Of a stretch of 64,000 bases of DNA, positions 46,861 to 60,092 are shown in pieces. Source of the DNA: Odontocerum albicorne. Lineage: Eukaryota > Arthropoda > Insecta > Trichoptera > Odontoceridae. Below the pieces are notes generated by a model, which saw only the letters and a program-made list of their open reading frames with translations, was not told the DNA's origin and did no database searches. How positions within the stretch are numbered: the first letter of the stretch is position 1; each line of letters begins with the position of its first letter. Location of the stretch: NCBI GenBank assembly GCA_949825065.1, contig OX463844.1, positions 30,654,033-30,718,032 of the forward strand. Reading direction: 5' to 3'. The translations under genes were made by a program, and so were the position numbers.

Positions 46861-49170
46861 TATCATTCTTGTCTTGTAAGAAGGAAGGAATACAGGGGTT
46901 ATTCTCTTATAAGAAGACGGTAGAAGTTTAGTAGTTGTATATATACTATAAATTGACTATTGAATACAGTATAGCTTAGAATAGACCTTATGCGGCGAGT
47001 CCGTCGTCACACGATAAGGACGCGAACATATGATATGGGTCCGGTCCTGAGCACAGCTTCTGTGCCCGGGTGGATTATAGATAAGCTGATAGTTGACAGT
47101 GTAGTGATGGGTTCGTCAGCGCCTAATTGGGAGTCATTCATGGTTAGGAAAATGGTTCTTAAGATAATTAAATTAAATATTTTGTTATATACCTTGAGGG
47201 TATACACTGTGGGATTCCTTGGTGAATGACAGTTTAGTATGTCAAGTGACGTCACCGGTGCGAATTTATTATTGCGCAAGGGTGAATGAATAAGTGGGCT
47301 GGCCGAGGGCAATCTCGTATGGATTCATTTCCATATGTTCTATGTATGGGCTGGTGTTCAACCCGGTGACTCCACCAAAGAACACCTGGCGTTCAATGAA
47401 CCTGAGCCTAGACCACGAGTGGCGGAATGCTGAGAGCCTAGAGTAGGATTATATGTATCTCAACGAAGGACTTAGGTCCTTCTGAAGTAAGAATTCATGT
47501 AATACATAGATGATTAGTACCGTTTGTAGAAGGTACACGTATTACGTTCAGGATCAAATTGCTCTTGTGTAATGCGAGCTCAGGTATGGGCTACCTGACA
47601 GCTGTTGTGGTTTGATTAGTGGTAATTGTTACCTTCTCATCTGATTCCCTATCGGAATTATTGGCTGCAGAAGTTAGGGCATTAAGTGAAGATATACTTG
47701 CAAGTCTTCCGAATTTCGTATTGGGGAAGTATTGTCTTCCTAATTGTTATCTTATCCGGTAAGAATTCGTGAGGTATTCCGAACTTCTTAGTGGAGAGGT
47801 GTACCCTTCCCACGGGAGTAGCGTTTCAAGGATTGTACAGAGGATTCAGTAAAGTATCCATCGTGGATAATTGCGTTGCGCAAATGCTATCGCTGGACGG
47901 TGGTCCGCGAGTTTAATAGCAGTTGAATTGTTCAGTAGTGCTATGGAAGAGGTGTTGCTTTCCACCGAGTTGAATTTTGGAAAAGGTTGTACAGATGGTA
48001 CAGTGGAGTATCCGTTTCGGATAGTTACACGCAGTAAATGTTAATTTTTGGACGGGGCTCCATAATGATAATAGCCGTTGATGTGTTCGGAATTTCTTGT
48101 TGGAGAGGTGTAGCATTCCACGGTGTTGAAGGGCTATAATATTGAAATGGGTCATATTGTTGACGAGTTGACTCCTGTTGAGTGTGGAGTATATACTTTG
48201 AAATAAAAAATTAATTATTTTTTTTGTTGTTGTTGTGTAAAATATTATAATATATTTTGTTCTGTCAAAGCACTCACCGAGTACGGGGTCGCAAGGTAGT
48301 CTGTGAGGCAGCGCGATGAAAGGTTTATGGGTAATGCGGAGGTCGTAGTGGTGCTGCTGGGAGGAATAAGGATAAGAGTATGGTGCGTTCTCGAATGAAC
48401 TTTGACAGAATTTATGTAACTGTTACGGTAATTGCCGTTGTATTTTTGTTCTGTTTTGAACTTGTACTGATTTTATGTAACTGTTACGATGATTACCGTT
48501 GTATTGTTTGCTCTGTTTGAGTTTTGGGATAAGAGCTCTGGTTACTGTAGCGTTGGCAGCATGCGTTATGACTGGGGGCTGCGTTTCTTGGATAGTGAAA
48601 TCTCGAAACGAACCCGTGCCCTTGTGGTCGGACGTATGGTGGGTCTCGCTCGGTAAATTGAATTCCCAGTTTTTTGTTGTTTATTATTGTCTCCTTACTT
48701 TGGCTCGGTGTGATTCACCGAGAGGCCTTGGGCAGCCTTAAGAGTCCGGGTTGGGAGAAGCTAGCCTCCCAACCGATAAAGGTTTTGAAGATGGCCTGAG
48801 AATACATCTGGGATGGATTGCTGTGTGTCTCCATCACGGGCTTCATGAACCCATATTAGCAATTGCGAATACAGATATGTTCTGTTATGTACACGTTTCG
48901 GGCTAAGGTAGCTTCGGTTCGTGAGGGTCGCGTGTCTGTCGCTCGGATCCTAGATGACCATAGTTGTGTGTGTGGTATCACGTGATTCTTGGCTCTGTTC
49001 TGGGGGTCCGTGGACGCGTCCTGCTTTCAGCCGGGGCTACTCGCCAATTTTGTATTATGTTTTGTGTTTTTTTTTTAGTGGACTAAGGGTCCATTTATAC
49101 AGTTACCATTCTGTGTGGTGGTGAATTGTTGCTGCAACGGTTGTCCAGACCTTGGAGTCTGAGGAAACCT
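46861..49170 (+). other. LARD interior, middle part: non-coding, with a loose repeat
   Basis: Between about 47690 and 48140 a loose unit recurs three times, recognised by 'gagaggtgtacccttcccac', 'gaggtgttgctttccacc' and 'gagaggtgtagcattccac'. No gene is seen. Confidence 0.55.
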
Positions 49171-49177
49171 TAGATAT

Positions 49178-49370
49178 GTGTAAAGTTCTGTGTGAACTTA
49201 AGGAGATAGAAGTCCTAGTTAAGTTCTGTGTGGACTATAGGATATTTGTAATTCAATGTATAAAGTTCTGTGTGAACTTAAGGAGATATAAACCCTAGTT
49301 AAGTTCTGTGTGAACTATAGGATATTTGAAATTCGACGTGTAAGGTTCTGTGTGAACCTCTTGAGATTTA
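49178..49370 (+). repeat. Repeat based on aagttctgtgtgaact
   Basis: The word aagttctgtgtgaactt or a close variant occurs five times between 49178 and 49360, within a block of about 86 bp present just over twice. The word is partly self-complementary (agtt...aact). Confidence 0.85.
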
Positions 49371-50317
49371 AAAATGATAATATTGGCTTGCGAAATTTAT
49401 TGTTATCATTGTTGTTATCATTTCGCCCGGAAGTGGCCGGAAGTTTGGACCGCCTTGTGCTGTAAGCCAGGGGCAGTCGTATTGTGGAAAGCGCCCGTGA
49501 TATGGGGCCGCTTTAAAATTTATCGGTTCCCGACTGTGCAGTCTAGGGAAGGGCGAAGAAAAGATTGTGTTGTGAAGTAATGTCTTTAGTGTATCAAAGG
49601 AAGTGGGGTTGTAATTTTGTGTTGAGCCATGTGGGTGGTTGGTTGGACGGAATCCACATTGATAGGGGAGAATTTCAGGAATCACCTTTGAAGATCAGCT
49701 GGTTCATAGGTTGGCCCGTGACCTGCAGTGAACCCACTAAAGTCAGCCTTTGGGAGAAGACTGCAGATTTGTTTTATTATTTTTGGTTAAGCTGTGTCCA
49801 TTTCTCAGAATATTGTAATGAGAGAATGGCTTAACTGATTTGTTTCCCTCCTGGTCAACATTTGATTGTTAGTTGACCTTGCTGTTTAATATTTTATTAA
49901 TTGAATTAACAGATTGTATAATATTACTGTAATTTCTTTTTTTTGTGATTTGATTTTATTAATATTGTATCAATTTCCTGTAATCTTGTACCATTGTGTA
50001 TTTTTTTTTGTGTGTAAGGAGTTGGGGAGGACTGTTCCCCGCTCCTGTGTAACCGGTTATGTGTTGATGTTTAATTGTTTAGGATCCTAGTCAAGGAAAA
50101 GGTTTACGTGGTTTCCTTCCTCGTGGTCGGTCTTACACCAATTAAGACTACACCTATGGCAAATGCTGACTAGAGATAAATCGGCCACGAAACCGTATCC
50201 GGTGAGGGGTACATACACCCCTCGCTCCTTAGAAACATCCCTCGGACTGATGCGTCTGTGATATACGGAGGATAATTTTTTTTTTGTTTGTTTTTTTTTT
50301 TGTTCTTTCGGTAACTT

Positions 50318-50326
50318 AGGATGGGG
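50318..50326 (+). other. Candidate polypurine tract
   Basis: aggatgggg directly abuts the right LTR, where plus-strand priming would start. One T interrupts the purine run. Confidence 0.5.
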
Positions 50327-51454
50327 TGTCAGGACTGTATTTGATAAATTGCATAGTTCACATCCCCGATATTAAATTCCCGACATTTCATGCTTCCTGA
50401 AACATCTGTCTCGGCTAGTAACTGGAAACAAAATATTTTAGTATATTTTTAATACTGTCGCTAAGATTAAGTCAATAAAAGAAAAGGTTCTCTTAAGTGG
50501 TCACCGCCTTGGAGTACAAGACTATATCCCGAATTGTAAAGAATTCCATGGTCATTGTTTGTTTAAAAATAAAAAGGGTCTAATAAAATCTACTTTGTTT
50601 TGGTTATACAAATGGAATATTGCACTGCCAACGTTATCGGCTGAGACAATAAGATTTACGGTCCTTCTGGGAAGTCGCTGGGTGGACCTGACAACATAAA
50701 AGCAATAAAAACTGTCTAGACGACCCTTTCTTGCCGAATTGTATAGAAATACCGATCAATTGTCCTTCAAATAATCTCGGGTCTAGCCGGCGGCTATAGT
50801 ATTTTATTTAGTGACAAAGAAATGTAGCATCTCTTTCTCGCGAGGTGACTATAAAAGAGCAGAAATTTTACGAGCAGCTCACTTGTGCCTCCAGATACGA
50901 CACGGTTAGGACGTCTCTCCAGAAACAGTGTTTGTACGGAAGACAGCCAGACTAGTTTTCTTCGTATATCGCAGAAGTCCAGGACTACAATTACAATTAT
51001 CGGTGAATATTATTCCTTTTATCTTAATGTTGGATTTCGTCCCCACGTTAAACTCACCGATCAAATTAATTTCAAATTGTTATTGAAATCTCCCTTGCTA
51101 ATTACAACACAGTCTTTCTAGCCAATTTTAAACTTTTTTCTTGACATTCGTCAAGTTTTTTTTTTATATTTTTTTCTTTTTTTCTTTTTTTTCATAATAT
51201 AATAAACTGTTTCATTTAAAATTATACTTGTTTAATTGTGTCGCCTTGTCCTGCTGAAAGTGAGAGAGAGTTATTCAGAGTTAAGGGAACCCAACAAACC
51301 CCAGAGATCTAAAGAGTTCTTGCCTCTTTAAGAAACCGGCGGAGCTGAACGGGCGTGTCATACCTCATATGATGGTAATGTGTTATAACTGATTTATGTA
51401 TTGAAATCTGAAAATCATAATATTGTTTTTTTTAAATAGGAAAGAGGTGTGACA
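50327..51454 (+). repeat. Right LTR
   Basis: Same length as the left LTR, with differences seen near 50389, 50979, 51165, 51230 and 51350. TATA is at 50850-50857 and AATAAA at 51201-51206. It ends 715 bp upstream of the next peptide gene. Confidence 0.93.
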
Positions 51455-52169
51455 ACTGTTTGAAGCCTTAAGCCACTTTAAAAGTAAATTTACTGCACTG
51501 CGAGTAATATTCTTTCTCCTGTGACGTCGGACCTAAGTCCGTTGTCGCTACTATTATTTTCACTCAGGCGTGTCACCTCTGGAGGAGTCCCTCTGGGCAG
51601 TTCCACGTTCGTCACTATGTGACGTCATGCTCATATAAAAATAAAGATGAATATTTCGATCTTCTCGTGTAGATTGCACTGGATGGGACTTATTTTGTTT
51701 CCCATGACGCGAGGGGTGGAGAGATCCGTGTCCGAATTATAATAAAGTGCTGTATATCATATGTGCCCTGTATTTGAACAGCTTAGGTTAAGTTACTTTG
51801 TGATTAATAAGGACCAAACAATATCGAAAAATAGTACAAAGGAGATTTTTGTATTATGAGTACATAGCTTAGCAAATGACTAATATTTGAATCAAATTTT
51901 TTAATGTTTTGTTATAAAACTTTAATGAAATTACTCTTAATATTTTTTCATAAAAATTAAGAAGAAAAATAATTTGATAAATAATACGATATACATATTT
52001 AAAAAGCATTCTAAAATAAAAATGTTGAGAACCACTAAATTATGTATACTTGTGATATACTTGGCATTGTGACACTTGACACGAGTATTTCTGTTATCTA
52101 GAAGCATTTGCAGTCCATTTTACAGTATTAAAATTACGTTATATAATAAGTTTGAATTCGTATTTCAAA

Positions 52170-54053
52170 ATGCAAATAAGTTATGTGTTTATTTTGTTTG
52201 TTAGTTTAATGGTTATTTTGAAAGTGCAGCCTTATCCCACTAGCGAGTCTGCACATACATTAAAGTCGGATTATGAGAGACATGAAAAGAAGATACATAA
52301 AAATATAGAAAATACAACAAAATTTACAGATCCTGAAAAAAATATCAAGCTAGTCCTTGTAAGTTTTGTTAATTGGTGATCAAGTTTTAATAAAACGTAT
52401 AATTTAAGGCTTTTATGAAAAGTAAGGAATTCTTGTTTCATGAGAAAGTCAAAATGCACAATTTAAGACTATTGTATTATGAAAGATCATGAATGCATGT
52501 TTTACAGTGTGAAATGTGAAATGAAAACCTAAAATCCTTCAATATTTTCTTAAACTAATTTTTGTAAAGAAAGACATCGAAAATTGGATGATTTCATCGT
52601 TTAAGTTAACCAGTTTTATGTTTTCTTGTTGTGTACAGCATGTCTACAAGGAAGCGGATTTTTTTTGTACGAAGCACAATGCTATCTTGATTGTTTCGCC
52701 AACTTTGGAAACATAAAAACAAAAAATAACGCCATCTGGGAATTGGTTGTAAAGGTCTTTAAATAGGGAGGAAGTAGATAATTGAAAGGCGATAAGCTGA
52801 GGTTTTTCCCAATCCGTTTTGATATAAAGTATTAATTAAGTTGAAAATAATAATCACTACTAGAATCCTTAATTTTGCTAATTAACTTTGTTTAATTTAT
52901 AGATCGGAACTGATAGTCGAGTTCTACTAATAAATGACCTTAATTTGTATGTAAAAACTATATAACGATATACAACTGAGAAAACGTTACGCCAAATGTT
53001 AACCCTTGAAAAGACGATGAGAATAAAAAGTTATTTCTGCATGCGGGATTCGAATCTGAAACTTTCTTCTTACCAGGAAACAACTAAACAAAACAGTAAA
53101 AGGGTTAATGTTGAACCGACTATCTACTTGAAAATTTTCAGTGCAATAATTGCTTGCGAAAACTCAATAATATGGAACAGTTTTTTGGTACAAACAAGTT
53201 GTTGGTTCGATTCTCGCTTTGCAGATGTATTATTTTATTTATATCGCCATTTTTAGTGTTCTCAGTTTTTGAAAATGTTGACAGGATTAATTTTAAAAAT
53301 CTTTATTTTATGCAACTTGATTTTAACCATTTAACTGTATTAAAAATGTAATTTTATGGTTTTTGTCAACAATTTTTTTCGCAGTCTCAATTTGTTGCAA
53401 ATTGTCATCTTTATTTTATTGTTTGATTAGTAGATCAATCTCAAAGCCCACCAGTAGAATTATTAAAAAGTGCACAATATATACCTGACTAAAAATCAAT
53501 TGTATAATCTGATAATACCTCGTAATTAAGTATATAATGAATAATAAAAATGAAAAGTGGAATGAAGTAAGCGGTTCAGATCACATTACTCAGACGACAT
53601 ATTGTAAATGTAAAGAAATGTTTTAAGACGAGATTTTTAGTCATTATTATACGTTATTATTGTTCCAGGTCTTTATACTTTTTTAAATATTCCCCCTGAA
53701 AGCCTTCACCCTATTCTATCTTGAACTTGCTACAACCAATCTACTCCTACATACACCCCGATATCAACCCTTATTTTTATTGAGGTCGTATCATAATCTG
53801 ATAAATATTAAAAATAATGTTAATAAGAAGTTTAGCGAAGTGAAGCATGGCTAAAAAAATAATTTCAATTATGTAATAATTTAACTTGATTTGAAAATAT
53901 TCGTGGTGAAAAATAATTAAGGTTTCATTTCTTTTCCAGGATGCATTTATCGACGAGATTCAAAATACTGTTCGAAATGATTCTACACCACCCTTTCAAG
54001 CACTTGAAAATGTTATGAATAATTTTGGGAAAACCCTTATGAAATTAAGATGA
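52170..54053 (+). CDS. Highly divergent cecropin-like two-exon gene
   Basis: Exon 1 is 52170-52358 (63 codons, gtaagt donor); exon 2 is 53940-54053 (37 codons plus TGA) after 'catttcttttccag'. The intron is 1581 bp and phase 0, as in every cecropin gene here. The 100-residue product has a signal peptide (ISYVFILFVSLMVILKVQP), then a hydrophilic charged segment (YPTSESAHTLKSDYERHEKK and onward) longer than in any neighbour. Exon 2 reads DAFIDEIQNTVRNDSTPPF, QALENVMNNFGKTLMKLR. It aligns position by position with the D-like exons (VRND for IRDA; VMNN for AMKNG) but has lost the GPAV motif. Splice sites and the open frame are intact, so it is probably functional but diverged; I cannot say it is antimicrobial. 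No kappaB site was seen. A 16-bp hairpin lies just downstream. Confidence 0.75.
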
Positions 54054-54123
54054 ACCTACGAGTAATTAAAAATGAGATTAAAAAAATGTAAAATTGAACG
54101 TAAATATAAAATGTCTGATGAAG

Positions 54124-54186
54124 GCCTCAGTAAAACGAACATTGATCTACAGGTTTTGAGCCTACCACTTTTCGTTTTACTGAGGC
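54124..54186. repeat. Perfect 16-bp inverted repeat, 31-nt loop
   Basis: gcctcagtaaaacgaa (54124-54139) and its exact complement ttcgttttactgaggc (54171-54186) could form a strong hairpin. Outer bases GATGA/TCATC extend it imperfectly. It begins 70 bp after the stop codon of the divergent peptide gene, probably in its 3' UTR. Confidence 0.9.
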
Positions 54187-54189
54187 TGT

Positions 54190-57100
54190 CATCTGATATC
54201 ACTTTGTTTCAATGATTTGATGTTTTCCTTTCTTGATAAAAACATTAATAAAAATCCATCCGTGCTGAAGTAAAAATATATATTTACTATAATAGGATAC
54301 AAAATATATACTAAGGGAATAGGAAAAAATATCATGGAATTTCAAAATCAAACCCCCGTGTTAAGGCTTCACTGTAATACAATCCAAACGTAGAGTTTAG
54401 AATTCTTAGGAATAAAACATATTTTTCCAATCGTAATACCAGCAAAACTTTACTTTTGATATTGACTCGTATTAAATTTTTACTAATTAAAATCAAACGA
54501 ATTTGAAAAACTTATCTATTATATTTAATAGGTACATATGTTACATTAAACCAATTACGGGTTACTGCATAGCTACGCAAATAAAATACAAACATTCCCG
54601 ATCAATTTACGTATTTAAATATCAAACTATAATTTTGTTTAAAAAAATTGAGTAATTTTTTCACAAGGCTGAAAAAATATCATTCTGTTCATGGAATGTA
54701 AATCGAAGCATTAATATGATATATTTGTGCTAAAAATACATACATATTGACTTTTAGTGTTCAATTTTTTATACCAAATGACATCTAATTTCATCATTTT
54801 CAGCATTCCCAGTATTTTTTTTGATCTCCAATCTTTGAGAGTTCTTTCAATGGCACGCACACGTTCTTCAACCTTTCTTTTCTCTCACTAATGCACACTT
54901 CACAAAAAAGGCACATTTGTAATGGGAAAATAAAAAATATTTTTTTTCTACGTATTAAAAAATAAAGTTTGCTTTTCTTTTCCAAATCATCAAATTCAAA
55001 TAATTCTCTTTTTTGTTTCTATTCTTCTTCTTGATTTAATTTTTATATTTAATTATTTTATTTGGTGATATATTATACTATTGTAGCTATATCTTATGTA
55101 ACTGCTTCTTACTTTGAATGATTTTCTTATAATTATGATATAATTTTTATATTAATTATAAATTAACTCTAATAATACTATTTGTAAAAAATCTCTAGTT
55201 GTCTTTTTAATTGAGTTGATCATTTTGAGTTATCAACAAACTCGCTAGCGATTTAGTTTAAAAAGTGTTTTTACATATTGTTAACTGTTTTTATTACATT
55301 ACGACCTCTTCCAATAAACCAGAAATATTGCATTGAAGCTTTCAGAGAAAATCTGATTGAAACCATTTAAAAAATAAATCGCGTATCGGCGAGAGCCCGC
55401 AACCCCTGGGATGGAAACAATTACTCGTATTTTTATTGCAATTACTCAATTTATTGTATAATACTTTTGTGGCATACAGGAAAATTTCTTCCAATTATAG
55501 TGAAAGATTTTAAAGAGGCCTTAAATGAAAACCAAACTGACACCATATTTGAAAAAAAAAACGGGACTCAAACCCGCAGCCCCCGGGTCGGAATCGAGTG
55601 TCTTTTTTAATTAGATCAATGAGCTCGTTAATTGTGTTTAGATACAATGATTTATCACTCCTTAAATATGAATCCGTTCAGTGAGATACTTTGTTCTTTT
55701 TATACTAATGTGATTTCAGGGATACCCTTTCCCCTTAATATCATATAATATAAACTTAAGTACGCTGATTTCAAATATTATAATAATTAATTCTCATCAA
55801 AAGATGAGTAAAACAACTAACGCTTCGATAGACGATATGATGCATTTAGTTTGTTTCAACTTAAGACACACAATCTCCACAGGGCCGGGGCTGGGGCCGG
55901 AGAACGCAATTACACGGTCCAGTACCCACACTAAATCTGGTGCCCGCTGCTGACCTAAGAAAGGGTGCTCGCGATCTCCCGGCGGCTTTTCCGTAGTCAG
56001 CAACATTTTATCAAACTATTTGAGCACGGATATTCTGTTGATGAAACTTTCTAACGATTTGTATATTGATTGTGGCCTAATTTTGCATTTCAACTGGATT
56101 TTATATTCACAAATTTAGTGTGAAAGCTAATTTAAACAAAAAAAAAACAAATATTATTATCTAAAATTGAGTTCAGATGTAATATTATATTTGCTGTAAG
56201 TTATCTAAAAAATGATTTTTATTGGTTATTCGTTCAAACTTCGGTTTATCCAGTTAGCGATCAATGTTGAATATTATTGATAGAGAGATTTGGTAAAAGT
56301 GTGTGGTATTTTAACGTATCGCCGGGAATCGAAAGCCATGAAAGTCGTATTCTTACAAAATATTATAATATGCTAAATTTGATACAAAAAAAGTTTATGT
56401 TAATTTCAAATGAGAACCTACTAATTAGATCATTTAATAATTTTAATTATTAGTTTAAAAACAAATCCATACGCATTACATATGCAGGCTGTTTTTTTAT
56501 AAAACCGCTTAAAATATGGTTTTCACTTAAGGACTCTTTGACTTCTTTCTGGTTGAATGGAAGAGATTGCCACATGTCAATAAGCCAGTCAGGTTCTAAT
56601 GTATACAAAGATGATGTATTATACAATACTAGACTATTTTCGATCGCTGTCGGGAACCCGACACGCCCGGGGAGAAGTCAAGCGTCTTACCGTTCAGGCG
56701 ACGGAGATATTTATTAAAGTAAATCAGAATGCTAATTCTGCTTTATAAAATAATTAATAAAGGAAAAAAAGTTAAGTTATCCTTCATCTTGTAGATGTAA
56801 AAAATTAGAGCAATAAAACATTTCATTAATAATAAAAAAAATTTAAATAATTTCAAAGAAACTATAAAAACACTTTCTTCCTTATGGTAACTAACATATT
56901 ATACATGTACTCGTATTTTGCGACGCCTGAAGATGTCCATTGAATGATATTTTATTTTTTTCTCGAAACGTTCTAAATATAATCGTTAGCGTGTCCTCTG
57001 CGGAAATAGTGGTATTTGACTCGATATCTCCTGTCATTAATTACCTTTATGGACTGGCTTTGAGGACTTTTATTACTGGAAGGTTATAGAGGACAACTAA

Positions 57101-60085
57101 TTTATTGAGCTATTCTGTAAAATATTGGAATGGATAGAATGAAATACGATAATACCTTTGTCCATATGATATTTTGATGGTGCTATTTTACTGCAAGCTT
57201 TTGATTTAATCCCGGACTATACAATTCTTATTTTTTCCAGTTTAGTAGTATTATACCTTATTTATTATTGATTTGCAATTGAGTTACCTACTCAAAATTA
57301 TAATAAACAGTAAGTATTTAATGTATTTTGACACATTTATGTAAATAAATCTAGTGGATTTATTACTTTTGAGGAATTGTTTCTTAGTAAGCAGCTTTGT
57401 TTAAAAAATGTAAGCGATATCCATGACCGTGTCTTAAATATAGTAAATTAATATAGTACATTGTTGTTTAAATAACTCTGGCCCCACTTTGAGGAACTCC
57501 ATAATTAATATAAAATTAAAACACGGTTTTTTTATTTTATTCCACTTTATTTACTGTAAATCACAATGCATTTCAACCTCACTGTCATCATCAGGTGAGT
57601 TATCAAGAACTGGAGTGTACGTTAATTACACCATACGTTAATTACACCATATACATTTGAATCGAACATTTCTTTTAAATTAGTTTCATTGAAATAATAT
57701 TTATTGGAAATTCGTTATACAAAAAATTCAGAGTTTATTATTGTATCATGTTTGACTTTTTAAAAAATAAATTGAATAGTTTGTTATTATTGCCGATTTA
57801 AAAGGTCTCTGTAATTTTCATAAATTAAAAGTTTATAACATACGTTTTATAAAAAACAAAAATATTTCACAATAAAGATAGAGAGGTTGGTGGTAAGCAA
57901 ACAGGTTGAGGAGCGAACATTCATTGAAATTGGTAAAATTATTTATAATATTTGGCCTAATTTAATACGTTTCCTAATTTCAAGAGTACCGAGTTGTCCA
58001 GCTATTATATTTTGGTTTATGTGTAGATTCCGCCAACCACAAGTGTTTTTTTTTCTCTATCAAGTGGTTAACGAATTATGAATAATGGTTGTTATCAAAA
58101 CACCCCCTTCGTCAGAATTAATTTTAGTTTTTCCTGTATAAAAATGTCAAAAGTTATATTTCTATGAATAAATTTCGAATTGGACTTGTTTACTTTTCTA
58201 CTTATTCTTTATTATTAATCAATCATTTCCTTTACTTATTGACTTTTTTATTGAATCACTTTTTTGGAATTTATAGACAAATATCGGTTGAATAACCATT
58301 CAAACGGCTGTCAAATATTTTTTATAAAAATGGTAAAAATTGTCCTTTTTATAAAAATATGTAATAATTTTTTGATGATAAACTTTCAGTCTATAAAAAT
58401 ATATATGTATCTTTTTAAAACCAAACCATAAAACGATATTATAAAAAAAGTGTGTTTAACAAAGTTAAGTTTTGTTGACTAATTCATTTTTTTCATTAGT
58501 CCACTGTAGTCCTCTTTAATATATTTGAACGAGTAAGAAAGGAATTTGTTGTTTGCAATACTGCCACACGTGAAGAGGCATCAACACTTGCTCCCGTCTA
58601 GTGCTTGTGAGTGTTGTTACTAAATTGGAACCCCCTTTTTTGGTAGCATGTGGAATTAAACCCGAAACCTCAGGTTGAAAGTCAAGCGACATAACAGTCA
58701 TAACAATCGATGTAACATTATTTATCGTTTGGCTGATGTAATGTTAAATGAGATGCTATAGTTAATGATCGAAAATAATAATCGAAAATATAAAGTTGTA
58801 TGAAAAATTCACAGTTTCACCAGAAATAATACTGAATAAACCATCTTAAATTCTCCCTCGGGGGTTCAGTTAACCTGGTAAATTTAATCATGACTGAAAG
58901 GGAGATAATATTTGACAGCGTTATTTTCTTCCTGCGCAATTTAAAATGATAATATTATTGTATCAATCGAACAAAAATATTGAAATATCCATCAGGGTGG
59001 AATTCTCATCCCCTCGGGCGACCACCATCGCTCCCTACAGGAACTGAATTGAGATATTTAACAGCTTGCATTTATGTGAGGGAGATGCTTTATTAGTTAC
59101 TTTGCCCGTTTGAGAGACAGGGCTAGACAAGAAAAGATTTATACTTTATATAAACAAAAATATAAGAGAAGAGGTAGTAGATCGAAAAGCTTTTGTTAAT
59201 ATTACAGGACTATCATCATGGTTTTGTTGTTGGGTATAACGATTGTTTTCATCCAAGGGGTTTGAGTTCAAATCGTCAAAGATTATTAGTCAAAAAATTT
59301 ATATTCAGGCATTTTATCATATTATTGGTTGGATGGGAGAAAGTAACTCAACAAGCCCGCCAGAAATTAATGTATGTCACAGTGAAAGTTAATTATACAG
59401 TGCACGTAAACTATTACTCGTTAATGTACACCTTCACCTACGTATTATATTATTGAATTACACTTTCGTTGTATACTGTATAACCTGGCGTGCTTTTTGC
59501 CATGTGCTATCAACAAGAAAAATGTTAAAGAGGCCTTAATACAAACCAGACTGGAAGACGACCCCCGTGGCCAAGTTGGTAACACGCTTGTATTCCAGCC
59601 CGGGGTTTGCAAGTTTCCTTTTTAAAATTATTGTATTACTTTTTCATTGTACGAGTATATCTAGGTTGTCAATGAATGTTAAAGAATAATGTTTGTTTGA
59701 TAATAAATTACTGATTATGTAACCTCTAGAGTTTGTTAACCTTTACTTACTGGGATTGGGGAATGTAGGTTTAAAATGTAACCACGAAAAATCCATTGAA
59801 TTAACATTTTTATTTATTATAACCAGAGTAATACCATTTCCATGTGCATAAAGTGACTATCTTTTTGTATTTACACTTCAGAATCTCGCATTTAAAAATA
59901 CAAGAACACTTAAAAAAATCCTTATCATGTACTATAAGATTGTACAATTGCAATATGTCTTAAAGTAATTGGTTTTTCTGAGGAAACTTTACACGTACAG
60001 TGAATTAAAAATGCGCATGGATGTTTTTTTCTTTTTTTTCTTATTTTTTTCAAAAGAACAGATATGACTTAAGTCATAGGTATCA
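54190..60085. other. Intergenic with SINE relics, no host gene seen
   Basis: AT-rich sequence. SINE parts occur at about 55460-55610 (minus), 56500-56705 (a plus-strand tail beside an inverted head), 58530-58720 (minus), 59200-59420 (plus) and 59505-59640 (plus). They are recognised by tRNA-like heads such as 'gtggccaagttggtaacac' and the shared tail. No peptide exon was found. Confidence 0.55.
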
Positions 60086-60092
60086 TTATACC

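Larger units (their letters stand above)
41567..51454 (+). mobile_element. LTR retroelement without gag-pol (LARD-type, non-autonomous)
   Basis: Two 1128-bp LTRs in direct orientation enclose 7.6 kb. The element is flanked by the 4-bp target duplication ACTG (41563-41566 and 51455-51458). LTRs start TGTCA and end TGACA. A candidate primer-binding site follows the left LTR and a purine-rich tract precedes the right one. The LTRs differ at about five positions, so insertion is recent. No interior frame exceeds about 105 codons, and none shows protease, RT, RNase H or integrase motifs. Orientation is assigned from TATA, AATAAA and the PBS. Confidence 0.92.
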
